From QQWI01 sp964522015 (GTDB lineage Bacteria; Bacillota; Clostridia; Peptostreptococcales; Acidaminobacteraceae): 6,692 nucleotides of DNA. The notes under the pieces are model-generated. The model was not told the DNA's origin and ran no database searches. It saw nothing but the letters and a program-made list of their open reading frames with translations. Where the stretch lies: the NCBI GenBank assembly GCA_964522015.1, contig CAZFST010000057.1:1-6692 (forward strand). Reading direction: 5' to 3'. Shown piece after piece: positions 5,525-6,692 of this stretch (position 1 is the first letter of the stretch; each line of letters opens with the position of its first letter). The translations under genes and the position numbers were made by a program.

Positions 5525-5549
5525 AAGAATGCGATAGGAGAAAAAACAT

Positions 5550-6320
5550 ATGTTACAGAAACGTGACTATCCGATTTTAGAATTTGATCCAAGTCCAAAG
5601 GCAAAAATAAATCCATCAAATTTGACAGCAAAAATTGATGTCCCAGAATACTGTGTCATAACGTTCTTTGGAGACGTAATCTATGAAATGTTGCACTCCA
5701 ATAAATTAAATCAAGTGGGGACATTTTACTCAGCTACAGTTAATTTACCTATTTACGAAACAAAATATAATGGTAAGTCCATAGCTCTTGTGCAAGGATT
5801 TTTAGGCGCGGCTGGTTCAGCTGCCTTATTGGAGGAACTGATTGTTATGGGCTGCAAAAAGTTTATTGTATGCGGTGCAGCCGGTGTATTACAGAAGGGA
5901 ATTCAGGTAGGGCATTTAGTAGTACCCTGTTCGGCAGTTAGGGATGAAGGTCTTTCTTACCACTATATAGCACCTTCAAGAGAGATAGAATGCGATGCTC
6001 ATGCGTTAACTACAATTGTTGATTTGCTTGAAAAAGAAAACGTGCCTTACATTAAAGCCAAAACATGGACAACTGATGCATTTTACAGAGAGACAGAAGA
6101 TAAAATTGCGCTTCGTGTTTCAGAGGGATGTGTCACTGTGGAAATGGAAACGGCTGCATTTTTTGCAGTTTCAAAATTTCGAAATGTTACATTGGGACAA
6201 ATATTATTTGGTGGCGATGATCTCAGTGGCGTAGAATGGGATTCACGTCGGTGGTCTAGTAGAGAAGAAATAAGAAGAAGTTTAGTGGAATTATCTTTAA
6301 AAACATGTTTGCAACTGTAA
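5550..6320 (+). CDS. nucleoside phosphorylase superfamily protein
   Basis: A 256-residue cytoplasmic protein of the PNP/UDP phosphorylase superfamily, whose members cleave the N-glycosidic bond of nucleosides with phosphate or water. The visible landmarks are FLGAAGSAALLEEL (84-97), the glycine-rich strand FIVCGAAGVL (105-114), a WTTDAFYRET segment (173-182), the ribose-binding VEMETAAFF (197-205), and GGDDLSG (221-227) near the place of the catalytic aspartate. This order fits the uridine phosphorylase/purine phosphorylase branch better than MTA/SAH nucleosidases, but base specificity is not readable. Length is normal. The ATG at 5550 is supported by AGGAG at 5536-5540, nine bases upstream. 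It follows a 22-codon frame and precedes attC 9 by 75 bp. It may serve nucleoside salvage or nucleotide depletion; only the family is secure. Confidence 0.9.
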   Translation: MLQKRDYPILEFDPSPKAKINPSNLTAKIDVPEYCVITFFGDVIYEMLHSNKLNQVGTFYSATVNLPIYETKYNGKSIALVQGFLGAAGSAALLEELIVMGCKKFIVCGAAGVLQKGIQVGHLVVPCSAVRDEGLSYHYIAPSREIECDAHALTTIVDLLEKENVPYIKAKTWTTDAFYRETEDKIALRVSEGCVTVEMETAAFFAVSKFRNVTLGQILFGGDDLSGVEWDSRRWSSREEIRRSLVELSLKTCLQL

Positions 6321-6395
6321 GAGTGTTTAAAAAGCTAGCAGCAATTAGATAAAAATAAAATGCAAATTTTGCAATTGGAATCATATTGCTCCTGC

Positions 6396-6514
6396 AGATA
6401 ACAGAGCGCTAGCAATATAAGCTTTTGTCACGCCCCTTGCAACTACTTGGAAGCAAGGCTCGCGCCAATCCGCTAAGGCGGCCGCTTACATTGCTAGCGC
6501 TCAAAACGTTATAT
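6396..6514 (+). repeat. attC site 9 (119 bp), attC of cassette 8
   Basis: The site begins AGATAAC and ends GTTATAT. Its left arm reads GAGCGCTAGC, making the outer arm match the right arm one base better than in the other copies. It is one base longer because of an extra T in the AAGCTTTTGTCACG stretch. Confidence 0.85.
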
Positions 6515-6539
6515 GATAGGTGGCTTATTGAATGAAAAC

Positions 6540-6596
6540 ATGAAAAGTAAAATGAAATTGCCAAATTATCAGTTAGAAAAACAGCGCTCTGAGTGA
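6540..6596 (+). CDS. possible small ORF (18 aa) in cassette 9
   Basis: ATG at 6540 gives MKSKMKLPNYQLEKQRSE and stops at TGA 6594-6596. The MKLPNY start resembles the beginning of some small bacterial proteins, so it may be a truncated gene start. A GGTGG at 6519-6523 is rather far upstream to be its ribosome site. No function is proposed. Confidence 0.2.
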   Translation: MKSKMKLPNYQLEKQRSE

Positions 6597-6626
6597 GCTT
6601 TTGCAATTAGCAATCATATTATTCCA

Positions 6627-6692
6627 ATTTGTGCTCCGCACGGTAAGGGTTTTATACCTAAGTGAATTAAAAGCATTTGTGCTCCGCACGGT
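6627..6692 (+). repeat. 18 bp direct repeat, two copies 48 bp apart
   Basis: ATTTGTGCTCCGCACGGT occurs at 6627-6644 and again at 6675-6692, the last base of the window. Each copy contains a small dyad GTGC-TCC-GCAC. More copies may follow beyond the edge. Confidence 0.8.

Larger units (their letters stand above)
5372..6508 (+). mobile_element. integron gene cassette 8 (nucleoside phosphorylase), 1137 bp
   Basis: The cassette begins GTTATCTGCA and ends TGCAGATAAC at 6393-6402, a perfect 10-base inverted match. It carries a 22-codon reading frame with a strong ribosome site followed by a full-length enzyme gene. Confidence 0.8.
6509..6692 (+). mobile_element. start of cassette 9 (partial, runs off the window)
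   Basis: The interval follows the crossover point of attC 9 and begins GTTATATGATAGG, so its own attC should carry a core close to ATATAAC. It holds a possible 18-codon frame and an 18 bp direct repeat. No recognisable gene is seen before the window ends. Confidence 0.6.

Noticed and set aside
6016..6234. 72-codon frame inside the phosphorylase gene
   Set aside because: It overlaps the strongly supported phosphorylase frame, has no family motif and is a shadow.
109..6514. Interpretation of the palindromes as miniature transposons (MITEs)
   Set aside because: No target-site duplication flanks a single palindrome. The complementary ends belong to the intervals between palindromes, which fits cassette recombination instead.
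109..6514. Interpretation as a CRISPR array
   Set aside because: Repeats are over 100 bp, imperfectly palindromic and separated by gene-sized intervals of different length.

Overview
The window is a stretch of an integron gene-cassette array. Nine copies of a 103-119 bp imperfect palindrome recur along the plus strand. Each starts with an (R)YYYAAC-like core and ends with a GTTRRRY-like core, as attC recombination sites do. The decisive observation is that the first bases of each interval (GTTAnnn) are the reverse complement of the last bases of the same interval (nnnTAAC). For example, one interval starts GTTAAGTGAA and ends TTCACTTAAC. The match does not hold across a single palindrome. That is expected if each unit once existed as a circle and was inserted by recombination between G and TT of the core. 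Eight complete cassettes and two partial ones are present. All are in the same orientation (gene, then attC), so an integrase gene and attI would be expected off the left edge. None is visible here.

Layout: the tail of a preceding cassette (1-220); cassette 1, a Nudix hydrolase (221-1033); cassette 2, an APH-fold kinase-like protein (1034-2262); cassette 3, a second Nudix protein whose last codons lie inside its attC (2263-2999); cassette 4, a small nitrilase-superfamily hydrolase (3000-3797); cassette 5, a two-domain SH3-like protein with a divergent attC (3798-4361); cassettes 6 and 7, two 505 bp copies of a cassette with no convincing protein gene but strong internal RNA-like structure, differing at five bases (4362-4866 and 4867-5371); cassette 8, a nucleoside phosphorylase-family protein preceded by a 22-codon reading frame (5372-6508); and the start of cassette 9, with an 18 bp direct repeat at the window edge (6509-6692).

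Organism: the cassette genes are AT-rich, use strong Shine-Dalgarno sequences (AAGGGAGG, AAAGGGGGTGATC) and sometimes TTG starts. The proteins resemble families common in Bacillales such as Paenibacillus. That points weakly to a low-GC Gram-positive source. Cassettes are mobile, however, so their content is poor evidence for the host. The near-identical attC sites (seven of nine in one family at 115-119 bp, plus an eighth of the same family slightly diverged) resemble a sedentary chromosomal array more than a mobile resistance integron.

The genes do not form one pathway. They are independent cassettes, mostly small cytoplasmic enzymes acting on nucleotides or small molecules. The most unusual content is the duplicated non-coding cassette. 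It holds two copies of a stem-loop module whose stem shows a compensatory base-pair change, suggesting a structured RNA carried as integron cargo.
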